Shown here: positions 43,017 to 51,441 of the stretch, one piece after another
Layout: the number at the start of each line of letters is the position of its first letter
How positions within the stretch are numbered: the stretch's first letter is position 1
Assembly: GCF_000226255.1 (NCBI RefSeq)
Contig: NZ_AGFG01000064.1
Span: 62,001 to 126,000, forward strand
DNA length: 64,000 nucleotides
DNA from: Desulfovibrio sp. A2
GTDB taxonomy: Bacteria; Desulfobacterota; Desulfovibrionia; Desulfovibrionales; Desulfovibrionaceae
Reading direction: 5' to 3'
The notes under the pieces: generated by a model
Seen by the model: the letters and a program-made list of their open reading frames with translations, nothing else
Told to the model about the DNA's origin: nothing
The model's database searches: none
Translations under genes and position numbers: made by a program

Positions 43017-43892
43017 GTGAAGATCAGAGACCGCATCGCCGCCAGCACCAGCCCCTTCTATTCGCTGGAGTTCTTTCCCCCCAAGGAGCGGGAGAACTGG
43101 CCCGGCTTTTTCACCACCGTGGAACGGCTGAAGGCCCTGAACCCGCTGTTCGCCTCGGTCACTTACGGGGCGGGCGGCTCCACCCAGGACAACACGCTGG
43201 AAATCACCTCGTACCTCAAGAACGTCATGGGGCTTGAGCCCATGGCCCACCTGACCTGCGTGGGCGCCACGCGCGAGCGCATCGCCGACTACCTGCGCCG
43301 CCTGCGCGAAGTGAACGTGGACAACGTGCTGGCCCTGCGCGGCGACGCCCCGAAGGGGCAGGACTTCGACTGGGACACGGCCGAATTCCGCTATGCCGCC
43401 GACCTGGTGCGCTTCACCCGCAGCGAGCAGCCCGACATGGGCGTGGGCGTGGCCGGGTACCCGGCGGCCCACCCCGAATCGCCCAGCTTCGCCAGCGACC
43501 TGCGCCACACGGCCGATAAGGTCAACGCCGGGGCGGACTTCATCGTCACCCAGTTGTTCTTCGACGTGCGCGAGTATTTCGATTTCGTGGAGCGGCTGCG
43601 CGGCCTTGGCGTAGACAAGCCGGTGCTGCCGGGCATTCTGCCCATCCAGAGCCTGGAGTCGGTGCGGCGCATCCTTTCGCTGTGCGGGGCCAACATTCCC
43701 GGCAACCTGTACCTGGAACTGGAGGCCGCCAACGAAAAGGGCGGGGCAGAGGCCGTGAAGGAGGCGGGCATCGCCTTCGCGCAGCGGCAGATTCGTACCT
43801 TGCTGGACGGCGGCGCGCCGGGCATCCACCTGTATACGCTGAACCGTGCCGACACCTGCCTGCGCATCGCCGAAGCGGTGGGCATGAAGTAG
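43017..43892 (+). CDS. metF: Methylenetetrahydrofolate reductase
   Basis: MetF reduces 5,10-methylene-tetrahydrofolate to 5-methyl-tetrahydrofolate, methyl donor for methionine synthesis. GTG 43017 has AAAGGA six bases upstream and gives 291 residues. The TIM-barrel flavoprotein features are YSLEFFPPKERENW with the catalytic glutamate, SVTYGAGGST, HLTCVGATRERI, NVLALRGDAPKG with the FAD-contact aspartate, GADFIVTQLFFD and PGILPIQS. The C-terminal GAPGIHLYTLNRADTC is also typical. A strong promoter with an embedded palindrome lies upstream, so methionine- or SAH-responsive repression is likely. Confidence 0.95.
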   Translation: MKIRDRIAASTSPFYSLEFFPPKERENWPGFFTTVERLKALNPLFASVTYGAGGSTQDNTLEITSYLKNVMGLEPMAHLTCVGATRERIADYLRRLREVNVDNVLALRGDAPKGQDFDWDTAEFRYAADLVRFTRSEQPDMGVGVAGYPAAHPESPSFASDLRHTADKVNAGADFIVTQLFFDVREYFDFVERLRGLGVDKPVLPGILPIQSLESVRRILSLCGANIPGNLYLELEAANEKGGAEAVKEAGIAFAQRQIRTLLDGGAPGIHLYTLNRADTCLRIAEAVGMK

Positions 43893-43911
43893 CTGCCTGA
43901 TGATGCCGGGC

Positions 43912-43944
43912 AAGCCGCGCGGAGCTTGACTTTCCGTGCGGCTT
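43912..43944 (+). terminator. Hairpin just downstream of metF
   Basis: AAGCCGCGCGGA (43912-43923) pairs with TCCGTGCGGCTT (43933-43944) with one G-U wobble. No T run follows, so it is a weak terminator or an mRNA-end stabiliser. Confidence 0.4.
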
Positions 43945-44066
43945 CGGCAATATGGGAATTGCTGATTGTTTGATCAGTTTGTTCGCGTCGCAGGGCAACA
44001 CACGGCGCGGACGCATCTCACCGCATTTTCAGGCGAGGCACGGCGCGGATGGCACCCGCACCGGCC

Positions 44067-44138
44067 CGCGCCACGTCGGGAACACAACGGTCATGGTACC
44101 GGCTGCGCAAGAGGGCTTGCCAGTTCCCGATTGGCGCG
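44067..44138 (+). ncRNA. Candidate structured RNA element
   Basis: A closing helix joins 44067-44073 and 44076-44083 to 44123-44130 and 44132-44138 (15 pairs with a small internal loop). It encloses two short hairpins (44088-44101 and 44107-44120), a three-way-junction outline. With the terminator at 44163-44196 it could be a small RNA or leader element. High GC makes chance folding possible, and no known family is recognised. Confidence 0.35.
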
Positions 44139-44162
44139 GCGCGCCGCCGCCAGCGGTTCAAG

Positions 44163-44196
44163 GCCCCCGGAGCCGCCAGGTCTCCGGGGGCTTTTT
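44163..44196 (+). terminator. Rho-independent terminator upstream of the GT9 gene
   Basis: GCCCCCGGAG (44163-44172) pairs with CTCCGGGGGC (44182-44191) around a 9-base loop, followed by five T residues. It lies about 270 bp past metF and 190 bp before the GT9 start, so it ends either a long metF mRNA or an independent transcript. Confidence 0.85.
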
Positions 44197-44389
44197 CCGT
44201 GGGCAGTACAGTGGTCCGTGCTGCACGTGGTGGGGGCGTAGCGCTTCGGGGCCGCCCATGGATGGTGCGGGTGGGCGGCGCATGGTTCTTGTCCGTCCTT
44301 TCCGCGACGGGCCGCATTCCCGCGTTTCCCTCCGGTTGACGCACCGTGCGCAAGACGGTAGCACGGCACCATTCCAGACCGGAGCACCC

Positions 44390-45499
44390 GTGAACAGCAC
44401 ATCCCCCATCCCTTCGCCCGCGGTTCCCGCCGCCGGTCATTCCGGCCCCCCCATCATCGACCCCGCCAGCGTGCGGCGCATCCTGGTCTGCCAGTTGCGG
44501 CAGATCGGCGACGTGCTGCTGGCCACCCCTTCGCTGGAACTGCTGCACCGCGCCTTTCCCCATGCCGAGTTGCACGTGCTCACCGAGCGCAAATGCACTC
44601 CCATGCTGGAGGGCAACCCCGTCGTGCACAAGGTGTGGGCCATCGACAAGAAGGACCTTGCCTCGCTTGCCCGCGAGGTGGCCTTTTATTGGAAGGTGGC
44701 GCGCACCGGCTTCGACGTGGTGGTGGATTTTCAGCAGCTGCCGCGCTGCCGATGGGTGGTGGCGATGTCGCGCGCCCGGGTGCGCCTGTCGTACACGCCG
44801 GAATGGTACAACCGCTGGCTGTTCACCCACTGGGTGAAGCCGCGCTCGGGCTACGCCGCCATGGCCAAGGCCAGCGTGCTGGAGCCGCTGGGGGTGCGCT
44901 GGAACGGCGAGCGACCCCGGCTGTACCTGTCCGACGCGGAACGCGCCGCCGCGCGCGATCTGCTGGCTTCGCTGGGCCTTGCGCCGGGGCAGCGGCTGAT
45001 CACCGTGGACCCCACGCACCGCCGCGTCACCCGGCGTTGGCCCGCCGAACACTACGGCAGGCTGCTTTCGCTGGCTGCCGCGCGGGATACTTCGCTGCGG
45101 TTCATGCCGCTGTTCGGCCCCGGCGAGGAGGAGGACGTGCGCGCTGTGACGGCGGCCTGCGGCTGCCCGGAAAAGGTGCTGATGCCCGGGCGCATGCTGT
45201 CGCTGCGCGAAATGGCCGCCTGCATCGCGGAAGCCATGCTGCACGTGGGCAACTGTTCCGCGCCGTGCCACATCGCCACGGCGGTGGGCACGCCCACCTT
45301 CGTGGTACGTGGGGCCACCAGCAAGGCGTGGTCCTTTCCCGCGCCGGAACATTTCCACATGGCGCTGGGGCTGGACTGCCAGCCCTGCAACCGCAACGAA
45401 TGCGCCAATCCGGAGCAGTTGGCCTGCTTGGTGCGCCTGACGCCGGAAACGGTGTGCGACGCCATGCTGGGCCACCTTGCCGCCGTGGGGCGGGGGTAG
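44390..45499 (+). CDS. Glycosyltransferase family 9 (heptosyltransferase-like)
   Basis: A 369-residue GT9 enzyme, the family of WaaC/WaaF/WaaQ that add heptose to lipopolysaccharide inner core. GTG 44390 has CCGGAG six bases upstream. Family marks are RRILVCQLRQIGDVLLATPSLELLHRAFPHAELHVLTE, YDVVVDFQ-like FDVVVDFQQLPRCRWVVAMSRARVRLSY, then VDPTHRRVTRRWPAEHYGRLL and AEAMLHVGNCSAPCHIATAVGTPTFVV in the ADP-heptose site. The late CNRNECANPEQLACL cysteines are seen in many deltaproteobacterial members. It is separate from the 15-25 kb cluster but probably serves the same lipopolysaccharide. Confidence 0.9.
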   Translation: MNSTSPIPSPAVPAAGHSGPPIIDPASVRRILVCQLRQIGDVLLATPSLELLHRAFPHAELHVLTERKCTPMLEGNPVVHKVWAIDKKDLASLAREVAFYWKVARTGFDVVVDFQQLPRCRWVVAMSRARVRLSYTPEWYNRWLFTHWVKPRSGYAAMAKASVLEPLGVRWNGERPRLYLSDAERAAARDLLASLGLAPGQRLITVDPTHRRVTRRWPAEHYGRLLSLAAARDTSLRFMPLFGPGEEEDVRAVTAACGCPEKVLMPGRMLSLREMAACIAEAMLHVGNCSAPCHIATAVGTPTFVVRGATSKAWSFPAPEHFHMALGLDCQPCNRNECANPEQLACLVRLTPETVCDAMLGHLAAVGRG

Positions 45500-45902
45500 G
45501 CTGACGGCAGCCGCGCCACGGGCCGTCTGGCCCCACGGTTGGCGGCTGTTGCTGTTTAGCGCCGGTGGTGTCGTCCGGGCCGCCCCGGAGATTATAAAAG
45601 GGGCCGCGTGTTCGGGCTTTCGCGGCGTGTGGAAAGCGGCTACACTACCATGCGGCCTCCTTCGGGCGGTTCGGGCAGTGAGGCGGCAGACGGGCCATGC
45701 CCGGCCAGTGCCGTCGGGGCTGGTGCGCGGCAGGGGATGCGTCCGTGAATGTGCACGGGCATGCACAAGCCGCCCCGGATGGGGGCGACGCGTTGCGGAG
45801 CGCCGGTGATTTCATGCCGTGTCATGCAGCAGTGGCCGCCATGCACGGAAACATGCGGAGAATACATGTCTCGGTACTGTCGCTTTTGCGCTCATGCAAC
45901 GC
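45500..45902. other. Intergenic region between GT9 gene and tRNA-Lys
   Basis: About 400 bp. I see no convincing gene, promoter or repeat; short frames are Arg/Gly-rich. The tRNA-Lys terminator lies at its right edge. Confidence 0.4.
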
Positions 45903-45936
45903 AAAAACCCCGCAGCGGGTTTCCACTGCGGGGTTT
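45903..45936 (-). terminator. Rho-independent terminator after tRNA-Lys
   Basis: Arms 45905-45915 and 45926-45936 form an 11-bp stem. Read on the minus strand it is followed by TTTTT, ten bases after the tRNA 3' end. Confidence 0.85.
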
Positions 45937-45945
45937 CGTTTGCTC

Positions 45946-46021
<76 letters not shown>

Positions 46022-46041
46022 AGCGCCTCAACGCGAAGGGG

Positions 46042-46070
46042 AAACTAAAGAGAACCCGCTCCGAAGTCAA
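46042..46070 (-). promoter_or_regulatory. Promoter of tRNA-Lys
   Basis: On the minus strand TTGACT (46070-46065) and TAGTTT (46047-46042) are 17 bp apart, placing the start about 14 bases before the tRNA 5' end. The -35 is strong, the -10 moderate. Confidence 0.55.
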
Positions 46071-46107
46071 GCGGATTTTTTCGGGGCTTTGAATTTTTTC
46101 CAACATT

Positions 46108-48312
46108 ATGAAAAAATATAATCATACAAGAATGTTAGTGCAGAGGTTTTGTGGGGCGCGGTGGCTTGCCGCGTTGCTGATCGGGCTGCTATGGGCCACG
46201 CTGCCCGGCATGTCCGCCAGGGGCGCCGATTCGGACGGGCCTTCCGCCCCACTGGGAGGCTCTCCGGGGCTCGGCCCCCGCCCGGAAATCACCACCGAAA
46301 CCTTCCGCGCGGTGCGCGGCGGCGAGGAAGGCGCGCTGGTTGTCGTATGGCTGGACCTGCCCGTCGGATACCACGCCTACGCAAACGATACGGACGGCAG
46401 CGGCGGCAAGGGCGGCGTGGGCCTGCCCACCGTGGTCACCGTGCGCGCCGCTTCGTCCCAGTCCTTGGGCGCGGGGGCTCCGCCGACTCCGGCAGTGGCG
46501 GCGGGCGTGCTGTACCCGCCGGGCCGCGAAATCATGGATCCCTTGACGCCCGGCCAACGGGTACGTGTGTACGAGGGGCGTGCGCCGGTGTTCGTGCGCC
46601 TGCCGCAAGAGTATCTGGATAGCGACCTGGTGGCGGCGGTTTCACTGCTGCTCTGCTCAGACCGCAATTGCTTGCCGTATCGCGGTGGCGTCGAATTCCG
46701 CGTGGAGTCCGACGCGCTGGCCGGGTTGCCCCGCGCCGACGAGCAACCATGGGCGGAGGACCTTCGCGCTGCCCGGCCCGCCGTGCAGGGGGTATCCGCT
46801 AGGCAGGATGGGGGGGCGCAGTCCGTTTCGCCCCGCGCCGGGGAAAAGGGAAGCACCGCCTCCGCCACAGCCGCTCCGCCCGCCACGACCGGGTCCGCGC
46901 CGGACGCGGCGGCCCCGCAGGAGCAGGGCGACAGGGTGACCATCCCCTTCGGCAAGGGCGGACGCTCGGTGCCCCTGCCGGGCATGCCCGACGCCCAGGC
47001 CGCCGCCAACGCCACCGCTGGGGCGGGCGGCGTGGTGTCTGCTCCGCCCGGGGCCATCCACTGGAATTTCGCGCCGCGCTACCTGGTGCCGGAACTCGAG
47101 GTGTCCGGCCTTGGCAAGGCGCTGCTGCTGGGGCTGCTGGCGGGCCTGCTGCTGAACCTGATGCCCTGCGTGCTGCCGGTGATCAGCCTGAAGCTGAGCG
47201 GCTTCGTGGCCGTGGCGGGGATTGGCGGCGACGACGAGCGCAAGGCGCATTTTCGCGAACACAACCTGCTGTTCGCGGCCGGGATCATGGCGTGGTTCCT
47301 GCTGCTGGCGTTCATCCTGGGCGGGGCTGGCCTGGCCTGGGGCCAGCTGTTCCAGCGGCCCGGCGTGGTCATGGGGCTGCTGGTGGTGGTCTTTGGCCTG
47401 GGGCTCAGCATGTTCGGGCTGTTCACCTTGCCCGTGCTGGACCTGAAGGCCGTGGCGACCCCCGGATCGGGTCGGTCGCAGCCGTTCTTCACCGGGCTGG
47501 TGGCCACGCTGCTGGCCACCCCGTGCAGCGGTCCGCTGCTGGGCGGCGTGCTGGGCTGGGCCTTTCAGCAGCCGCCGGAGATCATGGCCTTCGTGTTCAC
47601 CTCGGTGGGGCTCGGCATGGCCCTGCCGTACCTGCTGCTGGCGGCCCGGCCCGGCCTGGTGCGCCATTTCCCCAGGCCCGGGGCGTGGACAGGCACGCTG
47701 GAGCAGCTTGTGGGCTTCTTCCTGATGGGCACCGCGCTGTACCTGCTGACCATCCTGCCGGATGCGTGGATGATGCCCGCGCTGGTCTCCCTGCTGGCCG
47801 TGGCCTTCGCCGCGTGGATGTGGGGGCGTTGGGCCGGGCTGGACGCCTCGCCGCGCCGCCGGACAGCGGTGCGCTTCGCCGCGTCGGCGCTGGTGGCGGC
47901 GACGGTGTGGCTGGCCTTCGCGCCGTCGGCCCCGCCCGCGCGTTGGGAACCCTTCGAGCCTGCAGCGTTCCGGGCCATGCTGGGGCGCGAGATGCTCATC
48001 GTGGACTTTACCGCCGACTGGTGCCCAAACTGCAAGCTGCTGGAGCAGACCACCCTGTCCGACGATGCGGTGTCCGAATGGGCGCGGCGCTACGGCGCGC
48101 GGCTGGTGCGGGTGGACATGACGGCGGAATCGCCAGAGGCCCAGGCCCTGCTGCGCTCGCTGGGCAGCAGCAGCATTCCCGTGGTGGCGCTGTTCCCCAA
48201 GGGGATATTGTCCGCCTCTCCGGTGGTGCTGCGCGACCTGTTCACCACCGGGCAGATGGAGCAGGCCCTGCTGGAGGCGTTCGGCAAGCCCAAGCAGGAG
48301 TGGAAGGATTAA
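46108..48312 (+). CDS. dsbD: Thiol:disulfide interchange protein DsbD (ScsB-like)
   Basis: A 734-residue membrane protein that passes electrons from cytoplasmic thioredoxin to periplasmic oxidoreductases. A signal peptide (LAALLIGLLWATLPGMSARGA) precedes a periplasmic domain (about 55-220; LLLCSDRNCLPY with two cysteines), then a Pro/Ala-rich linker, eight membrane helices (about 340-600) with Cys354 in LMPCVLP and Cys473 in ATPCSGP, and a thioredoxin-like C-terminal domain with WCPNC (Cys639, Cys642). All three expected cysteine pairs appear present. The start is doubtful: ATG 46108 has no ribosome binding site, a perfect TATAAT lies at 46117-46122 inside the first codons, and ATG 46132 is the alternative. 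A terminator follows. Confidence 0.92.
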   Translation: MKKYNHTRMLVQRFCGARWLAALLIGLLWATLPGMSARGADSDGPSAPLGGSPGLGPRPEITTETFRAVRGGEEGALVVVWLDLPVGYHAYANDTDGSGGKGGVGLPTVVTVRAASSQSLGAGAPPTPAVAAGVLYPPGREIMDPLTPGQRVRVYEGRAPVFVRLPQEYLDSDLVAAVSLLLCSDRNCLPYRGGVEFRVESDALAGLPRADEQPWAEDLRAARPAVQGVSARQDGGAQSVSPRAGEKGSTASATAAPPATTGSAPDAAAPQEQGDRVTIPFGKGGRSVPLPGMPDAQAAANATAGAGGVVSAPPGAIHWNFAPRYLVPELEVSGLGKALLLGLLAGLLLNLMPCVLPVISLKLSGFVAVAGIGGDDERKAHFREHNLLFAAGIMAWFLLLAFILGGAGLAWGQLFQRPGVVMGLLVVVFGLGLSMFGLFTLPVLDLKAVATPGSGRSQPFFTGLVATLLATPCSGPLLGGVLGWAFQQPPEIMAFVFTSVGLGMALPYLLLAARPGLVRHFPRPGAWTGTLEQLVGFFLMGTALYLLTILPDAWMMPALVSLLAVAFAAWMWGRWAGLDASPRRRTAVRFAASALVAATVWLAFAPSAPPARWEPFEPAAFRAMLGREMLIVDFTADWCPNCKLLEQTTLSDDAVSEWARRYGARLVRVDMTAESPEAQALLRSLGSSSIPVVALFPKGILSASPVVLRDLFTTGQMEQALLEAFGKPKQEWKD
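46117..46122 (+). promoter_or_regulatory. Perfect -10 hexamer within the predicted dsbD start
   Basis: TATAAT lies inside the first codons of the longest dsbD frame in an AT-rich patch. If used, transcription would begin near 46129 and translation must start at 46132 or later. No matching -35 is found 17 bp upstream, so this is uncertain. Confidence 0.35.
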
Positions 48313-48342
48313 GCGGCAGACGGTACGCCGCAAGGATGCGAT

Positions 48343-48375
48343 GCGCCGTCCGGGCAATGCCCGGACGGCGCTTTT
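48343..48375 (+). terminator. Rho-independent terminator after dsbD
   Basis: A perfect 13-bp stem (48343-48355 with 48359-48371), AAT loop and TTTT. Very strong. Confidence 0.9.
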
Positions 48376-48448
48376 GTCGTCGTGCCACGAGACGCGTGGC
48401 GCGGGAGACGTCAGGCTGCGGAGGCCCCGCCAACGTTGGCCAACGGGG

Positions 48449-48967
48449 CTAATCGCGCACGAAGGTGCGGTACATCAGCGACATGCCCAGCATGTTGGCG
48501 GCCGACTGCACGGCGTCCACGATGTCCGATTCGCGCCAGCCCAGTTCCACCAGCGCGTCGATGTCCGCGCGGGTGACCGCGCCCGGTTCGTTCACGGCCT
48601 TGGTCACGAAGGCCAGCACGGCGGCTTCGCTTTCGTCCAGCGGGGTTTCCACGGGCTTGCAGGACAGGTTGGCGATGTCGCCTTCGCTCATGCCCTGGGC
48701 GCGCAGCAGGTCGTGGTTGAACACGGCGCACGGGGCGTAGGCGAACTTTTCCGAGGCCACGTAACGGATGGCCGCCAGCAGCGGGGGCGTGAGCCGGTCG
48801 TGGTGGCGGAAATAGCGGATCATGTTGGCCTGGCGCTCCATCAGGCCGGGGGTTGCGCTCAAGAGGCGCATGGGCACGGGAATGTCGATCTGCGCGGGAA
48901 CCAAGGCGTAGGTGTCGGCCACGATGCCTTCGGCCTTGTCGCGTTCCACGGTGTTCACGAGATACAT
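48449..48967 (-). CDS. AhpD-like / carboxymuconolactone decarboxylase-fold protein
   Basis: A 172-residue helical protein; AAGGAG precedes the ATG. It has the AhpD-like outline: MYLVNTVERDKAEGIVADTYAL, PVPMRLLSATPGLMERQ, then LTPPLLAAIRYVASEKFAYAPCAVFNHDLLRAQGM with a single cysteine instead of the CXXC of active AhpD, and VTRADIDALVELGWRESDIVDAVQSAANM. Loss of the second cysteine makes peroxidase activity doubtful; a thiol sensor or binding role is possible. A NemR-like operator stands upstream, and the TetR gene that should bind it comes next, so it is probably induced by electrophiles or oxidants. Confidence 0.85.
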   Translation of the reverse strand: MYLVNTVERDKAEGIVADTYALVPAQIDIPVPMRLLSATPGLMERQANMIRYFRHHDRLTPPLLAAIRYVASEKFAYAPCAVFNHDLLRAQGMSEGDIANLSCKPVETPLDESEAAVLAFVTKAVNEPGAVTRADIDALVELGWRESDIVDAVQSAANMLGMSLMYRTFVRD

Positions 48968-49000
48968 GGGGGTCTCCTTGGTCTGACGGTTGGCTTGTAG

Positions 49001-49015
49001 TAGACCGGTCGCCTA
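49001..49015. promoter_or_regulatory. NemR-like operator ahead of the AhpD-like gene
   Basis: TAGACCGGTCGCCTA lies 34 bp before the AhpD-like start and agrees at 13 of 15 positions with the site ahead of the TetR gene. It resembles the TAGACC-type box of the TetR regulator NemR. Confidence 0.65.
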
Positions 49016-49152
49016 GTTAGATGGCCGGATGTTCCCTGTGCTGGATCGAGCGGTTTCACGGGGTGCGGGAGCGGGAGAGGAAGCTAGGTGCCTGTTGTGG
49101 AGGGCGGGCCTGCTCCGGCGGACGCGCCCGTCGTTTTCGCCGCTTTTGGCCG

Positions 49153-49734
49153 TCACGCGGCCAGGATGCGGGTGAAGAGCATCTTTTCCAGGCGCAGCAG
49201 AGGCTGGGCGTTCTTTTCCGCCTTCATGCGCAGGATGGCCCCTTCCCAGGCGTCCATGATGAAGGCGGCGGCCTCGTAGGGTTCCACGCCGGGCGCAAGC
49301 TCGCCGCGCGCGGCGGCCTCGTTCAGTATGTCGCCCATGGCCCTGGACAGGCCGTCGAGCACCCCGCGCAGCTTTTCGCACATGGTGGGGGAAAGGTCGC
49401 ACATTTCCTGCGCCAGGTTGCCGAAGGGGCAGCCGCGCTCGTAGTCCCATTCCTCGTAGCGGCGACGGGCCAGTTCGAAGAAGGTGCGCAACCGGGCCAG
49501 CGGCGGCACGGAGGCGTCGCGCAGCACCTGGGCCAGGGCCGGGGTGCGCACCTCGCGGTAGTGGTCGATGAGCGCGAGCCCGAACTCTTCCTTGCTGGGA
49601 AAATAGAAATAGAACGAGCCCTTGGGAACATCGGCAAGGTCGAGGATTTCCTTGATGCCGGTGTTGTTGAACCCCTTGCGGTGAACCAGGTCCGCCCCGG
49701 CGTCGAGGATGGCACGGCGTGCGTCGCGTTTCAT
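49153..49734 (-). CDS. TetR/AcrR-family transcriptional regulator (NemR-like)
   Basis: A 193-residue TetR repressor. The ATG at 49734 gives MKRDARRAILDAGADLVHRKGFNNTGIKEILDLADVPKGSFYFYFPSKEEFGLALIDHY, a full N-terminal helix-turn-helix. The C-terminal ligand domain has the GCPFGNLAQEMCDLSPTMCEKL segment with three cysteines (one in GCPFGNLAQE), a region shared with NemR-type electrophile sensors. One operator lies upstream of its own start and a near copy upstream of the AhpD-like gene, so autoregulation and target control are expected. The inducer is probably a reactive electrophile, by analogy. Confidence 0.9.
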   Translation of the reverse strand: MKRDARRAILDAGADLVHRKGFNNTGIKEILDLADVPKGSFYFYFPSKEEFGLALIDHYREVRTPALAQVLRDASVPPLARLRTFFELARRRYEEWDYERGCPFGNLAQEMCDLSPTMCEKLRGVLDGLSRAMGDILNEAAARGELAPGVEPYEAAAFIMDAWEGAILRMKAEKNAQPLLRLEKMLFTRILAA

Positions 49735-49745
49735 ACGGCAACTAA

Positions 49746-49760
49746 TAGACCAGTCGTCTA
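49746..49760. promoter_or_regulatory. NemR-like operator ahead of the TetR gene
   Basis: TAGACCAGTCGTCTA has perfect TAGAC/GTCTA arms and lies 12 bp before the TetR start. The near-identical copy at 49001-49015 links the two genes. Confidence 0.7.
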
Positions 49761-49781
49761 GTATGGTCAAGCACAAACGGC

Positions 49782-49820
49782 AAAAAGGCCGCCTTCGTCG
49801 GTGCGAAAGCGGCCTTTCGT
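49782..49820 (-). terminator. Rho-independent terminator after the M24 peptidase gene
   Basis: AAAGGCCGC (49784-49792) pairs with GCGGCCTTT (49809-49817), extended inward by TTCG/CGAA. On the minus strand it is followed by TTTTT, just past the peptidase stop. Confidence 0.82.
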
Positions 49821-49862
49821 AATCCTGCCAGCCTGTTGTGGCGTGCGGAATCGGGGCGGACG

Positions 49863-51122
49863 CTACACGCACACCATGTCGAACGCCGTGCCGGTGAGCG
49901 GGCGGCCCCCCTGGGGGGTGACCTCGAAGGTGTTCTCCACCCCCACCATGCCCAGGCCGGGAATTCCCATCTTGGGTTCCAGCGCCAGGGTCATGCCTTC
50001 CTCCAGCGGTTCGTCGAAGCGGTGCGCGATGACCGGGTATTCGTCGATGGTCAGCCCGATGCCGTGCCCCAGGAACTGCACCTTGTTGGAGCCCAGCCCC
50101 ATGAACCCTTCGGAAAGGCCCGCGCGTTCCACCAGTTCCAGAGTGGCGCGCCAGATGTCCGAAGGTATCTCGCCGGGGCGCAGCCGTTCGGCCGCGCGGG
50201 CCTGCACCTCGATGCACAGGTCGTGGGCGCAGCGCACCGCGTCGGGGATGGAGGCGGCGTTGCCCGCCCAGTACAACTGGGTCTTGTCGGTGTGGTAGCC
50301 TTCGAGGCAGAAGCCGATGTCCAGCGCCAGCGGCGTGCCATGCCGCCACACCGAGCCCGCATACCCCATGAACGGGATGGCCGGGTGCTCGCCCTTGAGC
50401 CCCAGCGGGCCGTTGAAATGGCTGGGGTAGTTGCCGTTGTCCCCGGCGGCGATGTGCCCCAGAAAGCATTCCTCGCCAGGCGCGCCCATGCGCATGAGCC
50501 CGCCATGCCCCCGGCTGAAGAACACCTGCCACGCCAGGTGCGAAATCTCGCGCTCGGTCATGCCGGGGCGCATCATGCCGGGCAGCACGTCATGCAGGCA
50601 TTCGTGGTGGCGGGCCCCGGCCAGGCGCAGCTTGACCAGTTCCCATTCGGTCTTGCGGGCGCGGGCGCGGGTAAGTACCGCGTCGCCGGGCACGAAGGCC
50701 ACGTTCGATAGGCGCTGCTGCATCATGGTGGCCAGCGACCACGGCAGGCCGGACATTTCCGCCGCCACCACCGGGGCCAGCGGGCTGCCCGCGTTGGCGC
50801 ACAGGCCGGGCAGATCGCCGTAGGAGCGGAAGGACACGATGTTGTCCAGCGGGCTTTCCAGCCGGGCGCGTTCCTCACCCTTGCGCACCAGCAGCACGGG
50901 CTGGCCTTCGCGCGGCAGCCACAACACGCCGTTGCCCGCCGTGCCGGTAAGGTAGTAGATGGCCACGCGCGAAAAGGCCATCAGCCCGCCTGCCTCGGGG
51001 GCCAGCGCGGCGAGGATGTCACGCAGGCGGGACTGGCGCAGCCGGGCTTCTTCGGCGGGCAGGCGCTCGGCGGCGGTGAACGGGCGGGGCGCTGGGGCGT
51101 GCGAAGCGTGTGCGTGGGACAT
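49863..51122 (-). CDS. M24 family Xaa-Pro peptidase
   Basis: A 419-residue metallopeptidase. The N-terminal creatinase-like domain (about 25-165) has FSRVAIYYLTGTAGNGVLWLPREGQPVLLVRK. The C-terminal pita-bread domain has all five metal ligands in order: LDIGFCLEGYHTDKTQLYWAG (two Asp), GHGIGL (His), LEPKMG (Glu) and GVENTFEV (Glu). Members cleave an N-terminal residue before proline, or act on creatine-like compounds. ATG 51122 has AAGGAG about ten bases upstream. It lies between the TetR terminator region and the divergent CoA-binding gene. Confidence 0.92.
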   Translation of the reverse strand: MSHAHASHAPAPRPFTAAERLPAEEARLRQSRLRDILAALAPEAGGLMAFSRVAIYYLTGTAGNGVLWLPREGQPVLLVRKGEERARLESPLDNIVSFRSYGDLPGLCANAGSPLAPVVAAEMSGLPWSLATMMQQRLSNVAFVPGDAVLTRARARKTEWELVKLRLAGARHHECLHDVLPGMMRPGMTEREISHLAWQVFFSRGHGGLMRMGAPGEECFLGHIAAGDNGNYPSHFNGPLGLKGEHPAIPFMGYAGSVWRHGTPLALDIGFCLEGYHTDKTQLYWAGNAASIPDAVRCAHDLCIEVQARAAERLRPGEIPSDIWRATLELVERAGLSEGFMGLGSNKVQFLGHGIGLTIDEYPVIAHRFDEPLEEGMTLALEPKMGIPGLGMVGVENTFEVTPQGGRPLTGTAFDMVCV

Positions 51123-51441
51123 GGGCGCGGCGACTCCTTTGCGGCTGCGGTTCCGGCGATGGGGCACAGGGTAGGCCAAGGGGCGGCGGGGCGCAACCGT
51201 GCCGCAGTCGGACCGCGAACCCGGTCCTGCCGCACCGGCCACGCATGCCCCGCCCCGGCGGATGCAGCGTCCGGGCGCGGCGATTGCGCTTGGCGGCAAG
51301 GCCGGGTAGAGAGGATGTTTCCGGATTGTTGCTCGCGGCCGGAGACGGCAGCGCGACCGCAGAAAGGGCCAGGGACGCGCGCATCCCCTTGCGGGGCGCG
51401 TGTCGCGGGTCCGGCGCATATCATGGTTCCAGGGGTACAGG

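Larger units (their letters stand above)
43893..44389. other. Intergenic region with RNA-like structure, metF to GT9 gene
   Basis: About 500 bp without a convincing gene. It holds a hairpin just after metF, a predicted multi-branch structure (44067-44138) and a terminator (44163-44196). The remaining 190 bp up to the GT9 start should contain that gene's promoter, which I could not identify. Frames across it are Arg/Pro/Gly-rich and look non-coding. Confidence 0.5.

Noticed and set aside
43950-44070. GEMM-I (cyclic di-GMP) riboswitch or 6S RNA in the metF-GT9 gap.
   Set aside because: Some words resemble GEMM (CAGGGCAA, GGACGCA), but the second half of the aptamer and the tetraloop receptor are missing, and the 6S long-hairpin layout is not clear.
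44163-44400. B12-box-like sequence on the minus strand (GGAGACCTGGC with a nearby CCACTGT).
   Set aside because: It has several cobalamin-riboswitch-like words, but there is no gene downstream on that strand, the spacing is wrong, and the box is the complement of a clear plus-strand terminator.
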